Source: Phycisphaerae bacterium
GTDB lineage: Bacteria; Planctomycetota; Phycisphaerae; Phycisphaerales; SM1A02
Assembly: GCA_016795065.1 (NCBI GenBank)
Contig: JAEUIU010000017.1
Coordinates: 1 to 64,000, forward strand
Direction of reading: 5' to 3'
Length of the DNA: 64,000 nucleotides
Under the pieces are notes generated by a model, which saw only the letters and a program-made list of their open reading frames with translations, was not told the origin of the DNA and searched no databases. The position numbers and the translations under genes are program-made. Shown here piece by piece: positions 55,082 to 64,000 of the stretch (positions are counted from its first letter, which is position 1; every line of letters begins with the position of its first letter).

Positions 55082-56010
55082 GGACGGGGCCGCAGGGCCT
55101 CGATCGCCCGGGCAAGTTCCTCTCGAACCATCGCCTGACGCTCCTGGGCGAGGGCCCGTTCGAGCGCCTCGCGATTGGACGGCACGGGAGGCCGATCCGC
55201 CAGCAGGAACGCCGCTTCACGGCGAACGTATCGCGAGCTGTCGCCGAGCGCCGCGACAAGCAGGTCGTTGATGGTTGAGTCCCCAGCAACCGAAGGGCTG
55301 TCCTGGCGCCCCGCAAGCGACCGCAAGGCGGTGAGGCGCACCCCCTCCTCCGAATCGCTCATGAAGCCCGCAACGGTCGCCACGTCACGACGGCGAAGTT
55401 CGTTGATGCCACGTTGCTGCACCTCCATCGATCGAGACGCCAGAAATCCACGTAGGTCCGTCAGCGTGCTGGCGGACGAGGGCGGTCGTGAGATCGCCAG
55501 GAAGAGAACGAGCGAACCGATTGGCACCGCGACCAGCAGCAGCGTGAGGAGAGGGCGCAGTGGATGGGTACCGGGCGTCGACCGAGAAGCCTCGTCTCTC
55601 GAAGGCAGGCACCAACGGACCCAAGCCAACCCCACCAGAGCTCCCGCTATCGTCGCCGGCAGCGTCGCCATAGGTTGCCAAAACTGACTCCATGGCAGAG
55701 CAGCAACCATGGCCGGGGCGAACACGGCGAGCCCGGCCCCGCAGGCGTTCTTGCCGCGAGCTGCCCAGAGGAAGCCCGGGGCGACGACGACACCCACCGT
55801 GAACCCCACCACCACCCCAACGATGACCCCGACCGGAGCGAGTCCGCTCCGGCCCGCGGCACATCCGCCCACGATCGCGCCGCAGGCGATCGCGGCACCA
55901 ATCGCCGCACCGACCCGGCCGAGGGGCGCCTCACGGGCACGGTCGTTCGCTGTTTTCTCGACGTGGAGCACCGTCAACACACGATAGCCCTCGCCGTCCG
56001 GATCGGCCAT
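55078..56010 (-). CDS. Membrane protein with C-terminal HEAT-like repeats
   Basis: A 310-residue protein. The first half has about five Gly/Ala-rich membrane helices ([59 protein letters not shown] among them). The second half is soluble and helical with HEAT-type repeats ([36 protein letters not shown]). The ATG at 56010 falls 2 bases after the stop of the hybrid kinase gene, so it belongs to that operon. It may be an accessory or target of the kinase; no family-specific function is known. Its stop overlaps the cysteine synthase stop by 4 bases. Confidence 0.65.
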   Translation of the reverse strand: MADPDGEGYRVLTVLHVEKTANDRAREAPLGRVGAAIGAAIACGAIVGGCAAGRSGLAPVGVIVGVVVGFTVGVVVAPGFLWAARGKNACGAGLAVFAPAMVAALPWSQFWQPMATLPATIAGALVGLAWVRWCLPSRDEASRSTPGTHPLRPLLTLLLVAVPIGSLVLFLAISRPPSSASTLTDLRGFLASRSMEVQQRGINELRRRDVATVAGFMSDSEEGVRLTALRSLAGRQDSPSVAGDSTINDLLVAALGDSSRYVRREAAFLLADRPPVPSNREALERALAQERQAMVREELARAIEALRPRP

Positions 56011-56012
56011 CG

Positions 56013-58403
56013 CTACGCGGCACGCGCCGTCATCGTTCGCAGCCGCATCGCCGCCTGACAGGCACTGATCAACGCGGCCCGGTCAATGGGCTTGGTCGCA
56101 TAGGCATTGCAGCCGGCCTCGATGCACTTCTCAGCATCCCCTTCCATCGCATGGGCAGTGAGGGCGATGATCGAACCCGACCAGCCACGGGCGCGGAGGG
56201 TTCGTGCGAAAGCGTATCCGTCCACCTCGGGCATTTGCATATCCGTCAGGATCAGATCGATATCGGTCCGCAACGGCGATTCGCCAGCGGCCGTCGTCGG
56301 AAGCGTCAGCGCCTCCAGGGCGATGCGGCCGTTCGCGCAGACGGTCACCTCGGCACCGGCCTTCCTGAGATGGAAGGAGATGAGCCGTTGGTTGTCGGGT
56401 CCGTCCTCGGCCAGCAAGATCCGGCATCCCTTCAGCGGAGAGGCGCCCTGACCGGTGTCGCTTCGATGGTGTTGCTCCAACCGGAAGGCTCGCAGCTCCG
56501 ACGGCGATGTCATCGCCACGCCGTCGAGGGAACCGGTGGCGATCGTCGCCGTGAAAACGCTTCCCCTGCCGAGCTCGCTGGCGACCGTCACGTCGCCGCC
56601 GAGCATCCCGGCGAGGGTCCTGCTGATCCGAAGGCCAAGGCCGGTGCCACCGAACTTCCGCGTCGTGGAAGAATCCGCCTGCTGGAATGCCTCGAACAGG
56701 CGGGTCACCTGCTCTTCCGTCATGCCAATGCCGGTGTCCTTGATGCGAAAGCGCAGGACCGGCCCGCCGGGGGCGTCCGGCACGAATCCGACTGACAGCG
56801 TGACGCCACCCAGTTCGGTGAACTTGATCGCGTTGCCGACGAGGTTCACGAGGATCTGCCGCAGGCGTACCGGATCGCTCTGGATCGTTGCCGGCAGGTC
56901 GCTCTCCTGCTCCAACGTGAGCGCAATCCCCTTCGCCTTGACCTTGACGCTCATCAGCGATTCGATGCCAAGGATGAGTCCCCGCACGTCGACGGGCACC
57001 CGCTCCATGGTCATCTTTCCGGCTTCGATCTTGGAGAGATCGAGGATGTCGTTGATGATCGCGAGGAGATGCTCGCCGTTGCGCTTGATCGTCTCGATAT
57101 GCGCCTGTCGCTCCGCATCACCTAACGCTTTGCCGGGCTGTTCGGTGAGAAGGTCCGCGTAGCCGAGAATCGCGGTCATCGGCGTGCGGATCTCATGACT
57201 CATGTTCGCGAGGAACTCGCTCTTGGCGCGATTGGCTGCCTCGGCTGCCGCCTGGGCCCGCAACCTCTCGTCGGCGGCGAGCTTCTGGGCAGTGATGTCG
57301 AAACGCATCGAGACGTATCGCTCAACCCGCCCGTCCTTTCCGACATAAGGAACGATCGTGCTGTCAACCCAGTAGTTTGAGCCGTCTTTGCTACGGTTGC
57401 ACACTTCTCCGCGCCACGCTTGACCGGACGCGATCTGCCGCCAGACGTCGACCCAGAACGACTTCGGGTGTACCCCAGAGTTGAGGATCCGGTGGTCGCG
57501 TCCGACGAGCTCGTCGCGCGTGTAGCCGCTGATCGTGCAGAAACCCGAGTTGACTTCCTTGATGCGACCATGGGCGTCCGCGACCGAGACAATCGAGTGC
57601 CGGTCCAGCGCCGTCCAAAACGCTCGGATCTCACCGAGGGCGTGTTCAAGGCCCTCCCGGGCGCGGTGTGTCTCCTGTCGGTGCAGGTTGAACGTTGCGG
57701 CAAGCGTGCCGATCTCGTCGTCGGCGAGCACGTTGGCCTCACGGTCCTCGGTGATCGCCTGCATCATGGCGTGCATCGGATGAAGAAGAACGCGGTGCAT
57801 GAGGAACCAGAGGCCGCCGAATGTCGCCATCGCGAGCAGTAGCGCGCCTCCACCCACAATGCGCGAGAGATTCGCCGCTGATATGTCAACCGGTCGGGCG
57901 TCGATGTGTGCCACCACCGCGCCATTGCCAAGCAGCGACTCCGATTGGCTTCGCAGGAGCGGGATTGAGCAGCCGATCTCGTTGGGACTCGTGTGTCGCG
58001 AGAAGCTCTGCTGACGGGTGCGCATTGCATCCTTGAGGGCCTCAACGATGTGCGGTGAGGGCAATCCGTCGATGGGCAGGCCATTCCACGCGTTGTGTGT
58101 GCTGGCAATCACCTGCGGCGGATCGCCTCCGACGGCGACCAATACGGTGACATCGGGCTCACCGCCAAGCGAGTTGACCAGCCGTTGCAGGTCCTCTCGG
58201 CTTCGAATGGTTTCGGCCGCATACGTGACGCTTCTGGCGACGACAGCGGCTCGCCGCTCGAGGCGCTGATAGGCCTCCGCCCTCGCGAGCCAGCCCGTCA
58301 CGAACGAGGCCACGACGACCATGAGCGAGAACCCGATCGCCACCGGGGCGAGGAGCTTCAGCTCAAGGGATCGGGCAAATCGAGCAACGAGCATCGTCTG
58401 CAT
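56013..58403 (-). CDS. Hybrid sensor histidine kinase
   Basis: A 796-residue sensor: membrane helices at about 17-38 ([20 protein letters not shown]) and 183-202 bracket a periplasmic sensor of about 140 residues. A HAMP-like stretch, a PAS domain at about 265-375 ([20 protein letters not shown]), and a HisKA with [20 protein letters not shown], phospho-His 403, follow. The ATPase has [22 protein letters not shown] and [14 protein letters not shown], and a C-terminal receiver has [20 protein letters not shown] with the phospho-Asp. No separate output domain is present, so signalling must pass on to another protein. It starts 3 bases after the binding-protein gene, suggesting that protein supplies its ligand signal. 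Confidence 0.9.
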   Translation of the reverse strand: MQTMLVARFARSLELKLLAPVAIGFSLMVVVASFVTGWLARAEAYQRLERRAAVVARSVTYAAETIRSREDLQRLVNSLGGEPDVTVLVAVGGDPPQVIASTHNAWNGLPIDGLPSPHIVEALKDAMRTRQQSFSRHTSPNEIGCSIPLLRSQSESLLGNGAVVAHIDARPVDISAANLSRIVGGGALLLAMATFGGLWFLMHRVLLHPMHAMMQAITEDREANVLADDEIGTLAATFNLHRQETHRAREGLEHALGEIRAFWTALDRHSIVSVADAHGRIKEVNSGFCTISGYTRDELVGRDHRILNSGVHPKSFWVDVWRQIASGQAWRGEVCNRSKDGSNYWVDSTIVPYVGKDGRVERYVSMRFDITAQKLAADERLRAQAAAEAANRAKSEFLANMSHEIRTPMTAILGYADLLTEQPGKALGDAERQAHIETIKRNGEHLLAIINDILDLSKIEAGKMTMERVPVDVRGLILGIESLMSVKVKAKGIALTLEQESDLPATIQSDPVRLRQILVNLVGNAIKFTELGGVTLSVGFVPDAPGGPVLRFRIKDTGIGMTEEQVTRLFEAFQQADSSTTRKFGGTGLGLRISRTLAGMLGGDVTVASELGRGSVFTATIATGSLDGVAMTSPSELRAFRLEQHHRSDTGQGASPLKGCRILLAEDGPDNQRLISFHLRKAGAEVTVCANGRIALEALTLPTTAAGESPLRTDIDLILTDMQMPEVDGYAFARTLRARGWSGSIIALTAHAMEGDAEKCIEAGCNAYATKPIDRAALISACQAAMRLRTMTARAA

Positions 58404-58406
58404 CGG

Positions 58407-59507
58407 CTACTCCGGTGAGACCATCACGGTGCGCGGCAGCTCTCGATCACCGTCGCGCAACTGGCCGAGCGAGCGCAGATCGTCTCGCGTCGTCCGCACC
58501 ACCTCCACGAGCGAACCCGATGGCCCGAGATAGGTCGCCTGTTCGGTGGAACCAACCAAGCGAATGCCCTCATGCAGAGCCTCGGCGAACTCCTCGGCCG
58601 TGATCCCTTCGCGCGCAGCCATCAACGCATACGCCTCGTCGGGGTGCGTCAGGGCGAACTCCTGTGCCCGAAAGAACGCCCGCTGAAACGCCGCCACATC
58701 GGCTGAGCGATCCTTGATGGTGGCGGAGTCGAAGGCGAGGACATCCGCGATGACGCCCGGGATGGCCTTGCTTGAGTAGATGACTCCCGCCCCGCTCTTC
58801 ACGATCTCAATCGATGTCGGCGGATAGCACACCGCCGCATCGATTCTCCCCTCGACGAAGGACCGCGCCATGTCCAGTTGCGGCTCATACACCGGCGTGA
58901 CCTCGGAGCTGTCCATGCCCTCGCCTGCAAGCGCGCGGGCCAGTACGACCACATTGATCGATCCGCTTTCGACGGCGACTCGCTTGCCGCGCAGGCCTGC
59001 GATATCAGGAATGCCCTGTCGCGCGACAATGACGTCGGCACCGTCGGAGTAATCGACCAGCATCGTGATGATGGGACGGCGGTCTCCCTGGTCACCGGAG
59101 AGAAGAACCTCGACGACCGTGCCGAAGAACCCGTCGACCTGCCCTCGCTCGTATGCTCGACGGCTGTCTCCGAGCGAACTGAGTTCGATCAGCCGAACGT
59201 CGACACCCTCCTCGGCGAAGTAGCCCTTCGCTTGGGCGAGCGTGGCGAACTCATACCCAGGCCATGGGTTGATCGCAACCCGAATGGGCGGCTTGTAGCC
59301 AGCATCAATGATCCACCAGAGGATCAGGAATGCGGTAGCGGCGAAGCCCAAGAGCACGCCGCTCCAACGGGCTGCACGTTGGGCTGACGATCCTGTCGAG
59401 TGGGACGGCGCCGGCAGCGCTATCGACGGCGACCGTGGCGGCTCCGGCGCGAGCGTCGCGGTCCGCCCGTCCCCAAGTTGGCGGTGATCGGTCCTTCGAA
59501 TTGACAT
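58407..59507 (-). CDS. Membrane-anchored NMT1/SsuA-like substrate-binding protein
   Basis: A 366-residue protein. A Pro/Ser-rich N-terminus of about 45 residues leads to one membrane helix (WSGVLLGFAATAFLILWWII). A periplasmic binding fold follows: IRVAINPWPGYEFATLAQAK, GYFAEEGVDVRLIELSSLGD, DGFFGTVVEVLL, LRGKRVAVESGSINVVVLAR, GRIDAAVCYPPTSIEIVKSG. These are features of the nitrate/sulfonate/taurine/thiamine-precursor binding family. No permease or ATPase is adjacent; instead a hybrid kinase follows 3 bases later. A sensory role is therefore likelier than transport. The ATG at 59507 is chosen because GGAG lies 5 nt upstream; a GTG at 59513 also fits. Confidence 0.83.
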   Translation of the reverse strand: MSIRRTDHRQLGDGRTATLAPEPPRSPSIALPAPSHSTGSSAQRAARWSGVLLGFAATAFLILWWIIDAGYKPPIRVAINPWPGYEFATLAQAKGYFAEEGVDVRLIELSSLGDSRRAYERGQVDGFFGTVVEVLLSGDQGDRRPIITMLVDYSDGADVIVARQGIPDIAGLRGKRVAVESGSINVVVLARALAGEGMDSSEVTPVYEPQLDMARSFVEGRIDAAVCYPPTSIEIVKSGAGVIYSSKAIPGVIADVLAFDSATIKDRSADVAAFQRAFFRAQEFALTHPDEAYALMAAREGITAEEFAEALHEGIRLVGSTEQATYLGPSGSLVEVVRTTRDDLRSLGQLRDGDRELPRTVMVSPE

Positions 59508-59656
59508 GTCCACTCCAGTTCCGATCGCTCATCGGCCCGATGCGGGGCAACCTCTCATGGGCTTGGCCTCGACGCGAGCTAAAGACGCCAATCGACCTGT
59601 TGGAGCGGCCTGTGTCGGGTCCCATAGTGTGAATTGGGTAACTCCCACTACACTGA

Positions 59657-60664
59657 CTACTCGTCTGCCATCATGCGCTCGACGGTGCGACAGCCGGTCG
59701 GGGCGTGGCTCCGCTGAACCTCCCGGCTTCCCCCGATGACGTAGATCGCATCGCGGAATCGAACTGCCCGCGCGAAGCTCCGGGCGGTGGGCATGGGTGA
59801 TTCTGTGCACCAACGATCGCTCTTCATGTCCCAGTGGAGGACATCGGCGAGGACGCACGCGGATGCTTGGGACTCGCCTCCGAGAACGTAGATCCCACCA
59901 TCGCCAGCGACCGCACCGGATGTGCCGCGCGGAGTGATCGCGGGACCTTCGCTCCAGGTCGCCGTAGCGGGCTCCCAGCGGTAGACACGGCCGAAGTCCG
60001 ACGACCCGCTTCGCCCGCCGATGACATACCGCTCACCGTCGGCAACCACGGCGGCGGGACTACCTATGGACCGAGGCAGCGGCGTGGTGTCGTGCCATTG
60101 TCCCGTTCGCGAGTCGTAGACCGAGTGCGTCGCCAGCGTCGTGCGTTCGTTGCCTCCGCCAACGACGTGCAAGGTTCCATCGAGCACGGCGACGGCGTGG
60201 CCTCCGCGAGGCGATGGCAGCGCCGTCTCGCGCCTCCAACCCTCCTCAGGCCTCGATGCATCGAATGCGAGGACCTGGTCGGTCGGCACGTTGGTCGTCG
60301 TTTCAAACCCACCGACCAGCAGGATCCGATCACCGATGGCGGCGGCGGCTGGCGCATTGAGTCCGTCGCCGGGCAGCATCGCCACGATGCTCCAAGTGGA
60401 GCCGTCGAAGCGCTCGACCTCCCGCACCGGCAGACCCTGCTCGTCGGTCCCACCAGCCACAAAGATCGCTTGGGAGGTCGCCACGACCGCATGGGCGGCG
60501 CGGGCCCGCAGCAACGGAGCGGAACTGGTCCAACGGTGAAGCTCCCCGTGCGACGCCGTTCCTCCGCTGCCGGTCGGGCTACACCCGACGACCCCGGACA
60601 AGGCGGACGCGATCAGGAAGCTCCAGACGCAGTAGTCCCTGCGGATGCGAACGGTCATGTCCAT
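59657..60664 (-). CDS. Kelch-repeat lipoprotein
   Basis: A 335-residue protein with a lipoprotein signal (FLIASALSGVVGCSPTGSGG). Six kelch-type repeats follow, with the GG doublet and spaced Trp/Tyr: AIFVAGGTDEQGLPVREVER, DRILLVGGFETTTN, GTLHVVGGGNERTT, GERYVIGGRSGSSDFGRVY, GGIYVLGGESQASAC, DAIYVIGGSREVQRSHAP. It should form a beta-propeller tethered to a membrane. No catalytic residues are evident; a ligand-binding or structural role is likely. The start at 60664 gives the most compact signal; the next Met at 60658 is an alternative. Confidence 0.8.
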   Translation of the reverse strand: MDMTVRIRRDYCVWSFLIASALSGVVGCSPTGSGGTASHGELHRWTSSAPLLRARAAHAVVATSQAIFVAGGTDEQGLPVREVERFDGSTWSIVAMLPGDGLNAPAAAAIGDRILLVGGFETTTNVPTDQVLAFDASRPEEGWRRETALPSPRGGHAVAVLDGTLHVVGGGNERTTLATHSVYDSRTGQWHDTTPLPRSIGSPAAVVADGERYVIGGRSGSSDFGRVYRWEPATATWSEGPAITPRGTSGAVAGDGGIYVLGGESQASACVLADVLHWDMKSDRWCTESPMPTARSFARAVRFRDAIYVIGGSREVQRSHAPTGCRTVERMMADE

Positions 60665-60790
60665 TCGTACCGCTGGCTTGCCTCGCCGGTGCATCCGTTG
60701 CGCGCGATCCGCCAGGGTCCCTTCCAGCCAAGAAGCGCGCCGGCGTCGACGCTGGACTCGAGCGCCGGCGCGCCGGGTGGACGGTGTGGG

Positions 60791-62464
60791 TCAGGTGTAC
60801 GAAGGCACCCACTGGGTTTCGGCGATGCGGCGAGCGAGCTCCTCGCGTTCCATCGGCGGAGCGTGTCCCTCGCGCATCGCTTGCAGGGCGACCGCGGTGG
60901 CGATATGGCGAGCGACCGCCCGCAGCTCCCGAAGGTTCGGCAGGAGCGAGGCGTTACGGTCCTTCAGGGCCGGCGACTTCTCGCCCAGCGCCCGGGCCGC
61001 CGCGAGGAGCATGCCGTCGGTCACGCGGCGGGCTTTCGAAGCGGCCAGAGCCAAGCCGATCGACGGGAAGATGTACACGTTGTTGCACTGGGCGATCGTC
61101 ACGGTCTGCGATCCGTCGCTGACCGGCGCGAAAGGCGAACCGGTCGCGATCAGGGCGCGACCCTCGGTCCATTTCAGCAGGTCAACCGGAGTCGCTTCGG
61201 CCTTCGAGGTCGGGTTGGAGAGCGGGAAGATGATCGGCCGTGGCGTCTTCCTGGCCATTTCGCGAACGATCGGTTCGGTGAAGGCGTTGGGAAGCGTCGA
61301 GAGACCGATGAGAATCGTGGCCGACGTTGCCTTAATCACTTCCTCCAGGCCGACGATGCCCGCCGCCGAATGCGGAATCGCGGCGATCCGTTCGGTCGCC
61401 TGGGCGAAGGCCCGCTGCTCGGCAGAGAGGTCGCTGCGCCCTGTGTGCAGAACGCCGCCGCGGTTGATGATCCAGAATCGCGATCGGGCCTCGGCCTCGG
61501 GAAGGCCGTCCTCGACCATTGCCCGGCAGAGATAGTCGGCGACGCCGATGCCCGCCGAACCTGCACCGAGGATCACCACCGTCTGATCCCGCAACGGACG
61601 ACCGGTGACACTGATCGCACCCAGGATCGCACCTAACGTGACGGCCGCGGTGCCCTGAATGTCGTCGTTGAAGCTGAGGATCTGATCACGGTAGGTGTTG
61701 AGCAGCGTGTACGCGATCGAGTTGGGGAAGTCCTCCCACTGCACGCAGGCGTTGGGCAGTTCACGCTTCACGGCCCGGATGAACAGCTCAACGAAGTCAA
61801 AGTACTCTTGCCCCGTCAGGCGCTCATGTCGCCAGCCAAGGTAGAGCGGATCGCGCAGCCGTTCCGCGTTGTTAGTGCCGACGTCCAGCACGATCGGAAG
61901 GGTGCGGTCTGGTCGGATCCCGCCGATGAGGGTGTACAGCGAGAGCTTCCCGATCGGGATGCCCAGGCCGCCAACGCCCTGGTCGCCGATGCCGAGGATG
62001 CGACCGCCGTCTGTCACGACGATGACATCGGTATCCCGTCCATAACGATTCGCCAGGATCTCGGGGATCTGGTCACGCAGCGGATAGGAGACAAACAGCC
62101 CGCGCGGGCGGCGATAGATGTGCGAGAACTGCTCGCAAGCCGCGGCGACCGTCGGCGTGTAGACGATCGGCATCATCTCCTCGACATGGTCAAGGAGCAG
62201 CCGGTAGAAGAGCACCTCGTTGGTGTCCTGGAGGGCTCGCAGATAGATGTGCTTGTCGAGCGGCGACGCCCGCGTCTGGAAGGCTTCGTAGGCGCGTTCG
62301 GTCTGCTGTTCGAGGGTCTCGACTTGCGGGGGCAGGAGGCCAAGCAGGCAGAATTCGCGTCGTTCCTCGTCGGTGTACGCGGTGCCCTTGGTGCGAAGCG
62401 GATTATCCAGTAACGCATGCCCGCGTCGCGTGGCGGCGGGCTTCGCATGCTGAGTCGTGATCAT
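60791..62464 (-). CDS. maeA: NAD-dependent malic enzyme
   Basis: A 557-residue enzyme matching the large-subunit malic enzymes that convert malate to pyruvate and CO2. It has MMPIVYTPTVAAACEQFSHI with the catalytic Tyr, DVIVVTDGGRILGIGDQGVG, GLGIPIGKLSLYTLIGGI, PNACVQWEDFPN, IQGTAAVTLGAILGA, and the NAD site VILGAGSAGIGVADYL. The ADP-binding glycines favour NAD over NADP. The ATG at 62464 is supported by AAAGG 8 nt upstream; the longer frame is Pro/Arg noise. A monocistronic anaplerotic or gluconeogenic gene. Confidence 0.93.
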   Translation of the reverse strand: MITTQHAKPAATRRGHALLDNPLRTKGTAYTDEERREFCLLGLLPPQVETLEQQTERAYEAFQTRASPLDKHIYLRALQDTNEVLFYRLLLDHVEEMMPIVYTPTVAAACEQFSHIYRRPRGLFVSYPLRDQIPEILANRYGRDTDVIVVTDGGRILGIGDQGVGGLGIPIGKLSLYTLIGGIRPDRTLPIVLDVGTNNAERLRDPLYLGWRHERLTGQEYFDFVELFIRAVKRELPNACVQWEDFPNSIAYTLLNTYRDQILSFNDDIQGTAAVTLGAILGAISVTGRPLRDQTVVILGAGSAGIGVADYLCRAMVEDGLPEAEARSRFWIINRGGVLHTGRSDLSAEQRAFAQATERIAAIPHSAAGIVGLEEVIKATSATILIGLSTLPNAFTEPIVREMARKTPRPIIFPLSNPTSKAEATPVDLLKWTEGRALIATGSPFAPVSDGSQTVTIAQCNNVYIFPSIGLALAASKARRVTDGMLLAAARALGEKSPALKDRNASLLPNLRELRAVARHIATAVALQAMREGHAPPMEREELARRIAETQWVPSYT

Positions 62465-62639
62465 GGCGATGACCTTTCGGAGTGGTCTCGCCCATCGAAT
62501 GGTGGCAGGCCGCCAGAGTGCCCGAGGTGGGCCAGCAGGGTGTGGGAAACGTGCTCCGATTGTGTGCGAGACGTTTGCCGCAGGCTGCCCTGGGCGGGAC
62601 CGCATGCAGTGTACTTCGATCGACCTTGTCCACCGACAC

Positions 62640-63755
62640 TCACCTTATTCGCGAACTCGACGCATCGTTCCGAGTTGGTCTCGACACCCCAACGTGTCCG
62701 CGTTCAAGTCGCAGGAGAAACTCCTTTCGTCGCAGGCCGCCGCCATAGCCACCCAGACCTCCGTCCTTGCCGATGACCCGATGACATGGAACGAGAATCG
62801 CGACGCGGTTGAGGCCATTGGCGTGCCCCACGGCTCGAATGGCGCTCGGCATGCCGATTCGCTCGGCGAGCTCCTGGTACGAGCAGGTGTGGCCAAAGGG
62901 AATGCGACGCAGTTCCTCCCACACGCGCTGCTGAAAGGGAGTGCCGGGCGTCGAGAGCGGAACGTCAAACTGTCGGCGCCGGCCCGCGAAGTACTCGTCG
63001 AGCTCATGCTTGAGCCGCTCGATGTGAATGTGGTCACCGGGTGCGATCGGCATGCGGAATCGTTGGGCAAGCGTACGGAACTGGGCTTCCATCATGCGGC
63101 GATCGGTGAACTCGAGAAAGCAAATGCCCTGCTCGCAAGCGCCGGCGACAAGGGGCCCAAGTGGCGATTGGATCCACGCCATGCGGACCCAGTCGGCGTC
63201 GCAACCCTGGACCTTGCCAGGCGCCCGACCGAAGGCCCTGGCAAACGCATCGCGAAAGCCGCTGTGCGAGAGGTAGCCGCTTTCGAACACGGCGTCATCG
63301 ATTGACTCGCCTTCGCGAATGCTGGAGAACGCCGCACTCAGGCGACGGAATCGTGCATAGGACTGGAAGGTCATTCCGTACTCGCGCTGAAAGTGTCGCC
63401 GTACGGTGGCCGGGTCGAGTCCGTGCTGGCGGAGGTCACGCTCGCGGATCCGCTGCAGCGGATCGCTATCGATCCTCGCCATGAGTTCGGCTGCCCACGC
63501 CGGCTGGTCGGCGCCCGCCATCGGCCGACATCGCTTGCAGGGTCGATACCCTGCGGCGAGCGCCTCGCGTGGCGATGGGTAGTACTCAACGTTCTTGGGG
63601 AGCGGGCTACGGACCCGACAGGTAGGACGACAGAAAACGCCCGTGGTACGCACCGCCACAATGAAGATCCCCTCATAGGCGGGATCGCGACGGAGGTACG
63701 CCTGTTCCATTTCGGCGGCAGGGGGAAGGCCGTTCGTCGTTGCGTTCAGGTGCAT
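62640..63755 (-). CDS. ada: Bifunctional Ada: DNA alkylation repair methyltransferase/regulator
   Basis: A 371-residue protein with all three Ada parts. The N-terminal zinc domain has Cys42 and Cys46 (VFCRPTCRVRSPLPKNV) and Cys73 and Cys76 (RPCKRCRP); the first of these is the methyl-phosphotriester acceptor. An AraC-type HTH follows (HGLDPATVRRHFQREYGMTF, SYARFRRLSAAF, AVFESGYLSHSGFRDAF). The C-terminal O6-alkylguanine transferase has ILVPCHRVIGKDGGLGGYGG with acceptor Cys324. All key Cys are present, so both repair and self-inducing regulator functions should be intact. The ATG at 63755 is chosen; upstream residues are not conserved. Confidence 0.95.
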   Translation of the reverse strand: MHLNATTNGLPPAAEMEQAYLRRDPAYEGIFIVAVRTTGVFCRPTCRVRSPLPKNVEYYPSPREALAAGYRPCKRCRPMAGADQPAWAAELMARIDSDPLQRIRERDLRQHGLDPATVRRHFQREYGMTFQSYARFRRLSAAFSSIREGESIDDAVFESGYLSHSGFRDAFARAFGRAPGKVQGCDADWVRMAWIQSPLGPLVAGACEQGICFLEFTDRRMMEAQFRTLAQRFRMPIAPGDHIHIERLKHELDEYFAGRRRQFDVPLSTPGTPFQQRVWEELRRIPFGHTCSYQELAERIGMPSAIRAVGHANGLNRVAILVPCHRVIGKDGGLGGYGGGLRRKEFLLRLERGHVGVSRPTRNDASSSRIR

Positions 63756-63827
63756 GGGGACGTGATATCGCGGGCCCACCGATGGTCGCCACCGAAAAGC
63801 GGGCGCGATCATCGGACCGGTGTCCGC

Positions 63828-64000
63828 TCAGCGAACGCGGCGATAGATGGCCTGCATGAACGGATGCCATTCGCCCTTCTCATCCTGATACTGCGAACGG
63901 AGTTCGCGCGTGCCGTCCGGGTGCAGCTCGATCGTGTCCTGGAACCGGGCCATCGCCCCGTCCGTCCCGAAGCCCGGCCCATTCGTGTCAAGCGTCAGGA
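63828..64000 (-). CDS. 3' end of a gene running off the right edge (DUF1579-like, tentative)
   Basis: Only the last 57 codons are in the window, ending at a TGA at 63828-63830. They read TLDTNGPGFGTDGAMARFQD, then TIELHPDGTRELRSQYQDEK and GEWHPFMQAIYRRVR. The shape (acidic strand, then a Tyr/Arg ending) resembles the C-terminus of DUF1579-type lipocalin-like proteins, but the fragment is too short to be sure. It stops 72 bases before the ada start, in the same direction. Confidence 0.5.
   Translation of the reverse strand, partial: LTLDTNGPGFGTDGAMARFQDTIELHPDGTRELRSQYQDEKGEWHPFMQAIYRRVR

Noticed and set aside
59834..61636. A 600-codon plus-strand open frame opposite the kelch lipoprotein and malic enzyme
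   Set aside because: It is Arg/Gly-rich shadow sequence; both minus-strand genes are secure.
1..64000. tRNA, rRNA, CRISPR arrays, insertion sequences, riboswitches
   Set aside because: I looked for T-loop consensus, regularly spaced short repeats, transposase motifs and conserved aptamer cores on both strands and found none that held up; this is a reading by eye, not a covariance-model search.

Overview
The window is high-GC DNA that reads as a Planctomycetota chromosome, most likely from the Phycisphaerae/Phycisphaerales. Five unrelated secreted proteins end in the paired DGADLAxLLGxWG repeat of GC-type dockerin-anchored proteins. There is a PTPGA-type (PEP-CTERM-like) sorting tail, a planctomycete-style ECF sigma factor next to a Ser/Thr kinase with WD40 repeats, a sulfatase with its formylglycine-generating enzyme, and DUF1080 and Gfo/Idh/MocA sugar genes. 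This placement comes from gene families only; no rRNA or tRNA gene was recognised.

Layout. 1-2.5 kb: a co-translated trio (glycosyltransferase/histidine-phosphatase fusion, SAM methyltransferase, LOG-like protein). 2.8-8.6 kb: a defence-island remnant. On the minus strand brxE is intact, followed by pieces of brxA, brxC, pglX and pglZ in canonical BREX type 1 order but in changing frames, then truncated DUF6375 and cupin genes. On the plus strand lies a NERD-helicase that has lost its C-terminus. 8.9-12.9 kb: a small membrane protein and three adjacent secreted proteins of unknown function, ending at a strong hairpin. 13-16.6 kb: a collagen-repeat surface protein and a dockerin protein. 16.8-22.4 kb: a sigma factor / WD40 kinase / transglutaminase-like lipoprotein operon joined by two GTGA overlaps. 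22.7-25.7 kb: a DUF6265 protein and an FG-GAP dockerin protein with six exact 207-bp repeats.

25.9-38.6 kb: nine co-oriented minus-strand genes. In transcription order they are a propeller-PAS histidine kinase, a FixJ-like regulator, a lone receiver, a formylglycine-generating enzyme, a DUF3313 lipoprotein, a patatin-like lipoprotein, a sulfatase, an outer-membrane barrel and a large secreted protein. The spacing suggests that an extracellular signal controls a sulfatase/phospholipase envelope module. 38.8-44.4 kb: a kelch dockerin protein, a GNAT acetyltransferase, a PhnA-domain protein and a very large protein that looks like two secreted proteins fused. 44.7-49.8 kb: a sugar-catabolic operon (cupin isomerase, TIM-barrel isomerase, Gfo/Idh/MocA oxidoreductase, DUF1080, HMP kinase-like). 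50-64 kb: a Ski2-like DUF3516 helicase, a dockerin protein, a cysteine synthase, a binding protein / hybrid kinase / HEAT-repeat operon, a kelch lipoprotein, malic enzyme, Ada and the 3' end of one more gene.

Functional calls rest on reading the translated sequence and on motif recognition; no database search was run. Starts were moved inward from the longest frame where a Shine-Dalgarno sequence, signal peptide or 4-bp stop/start overlap supported it.
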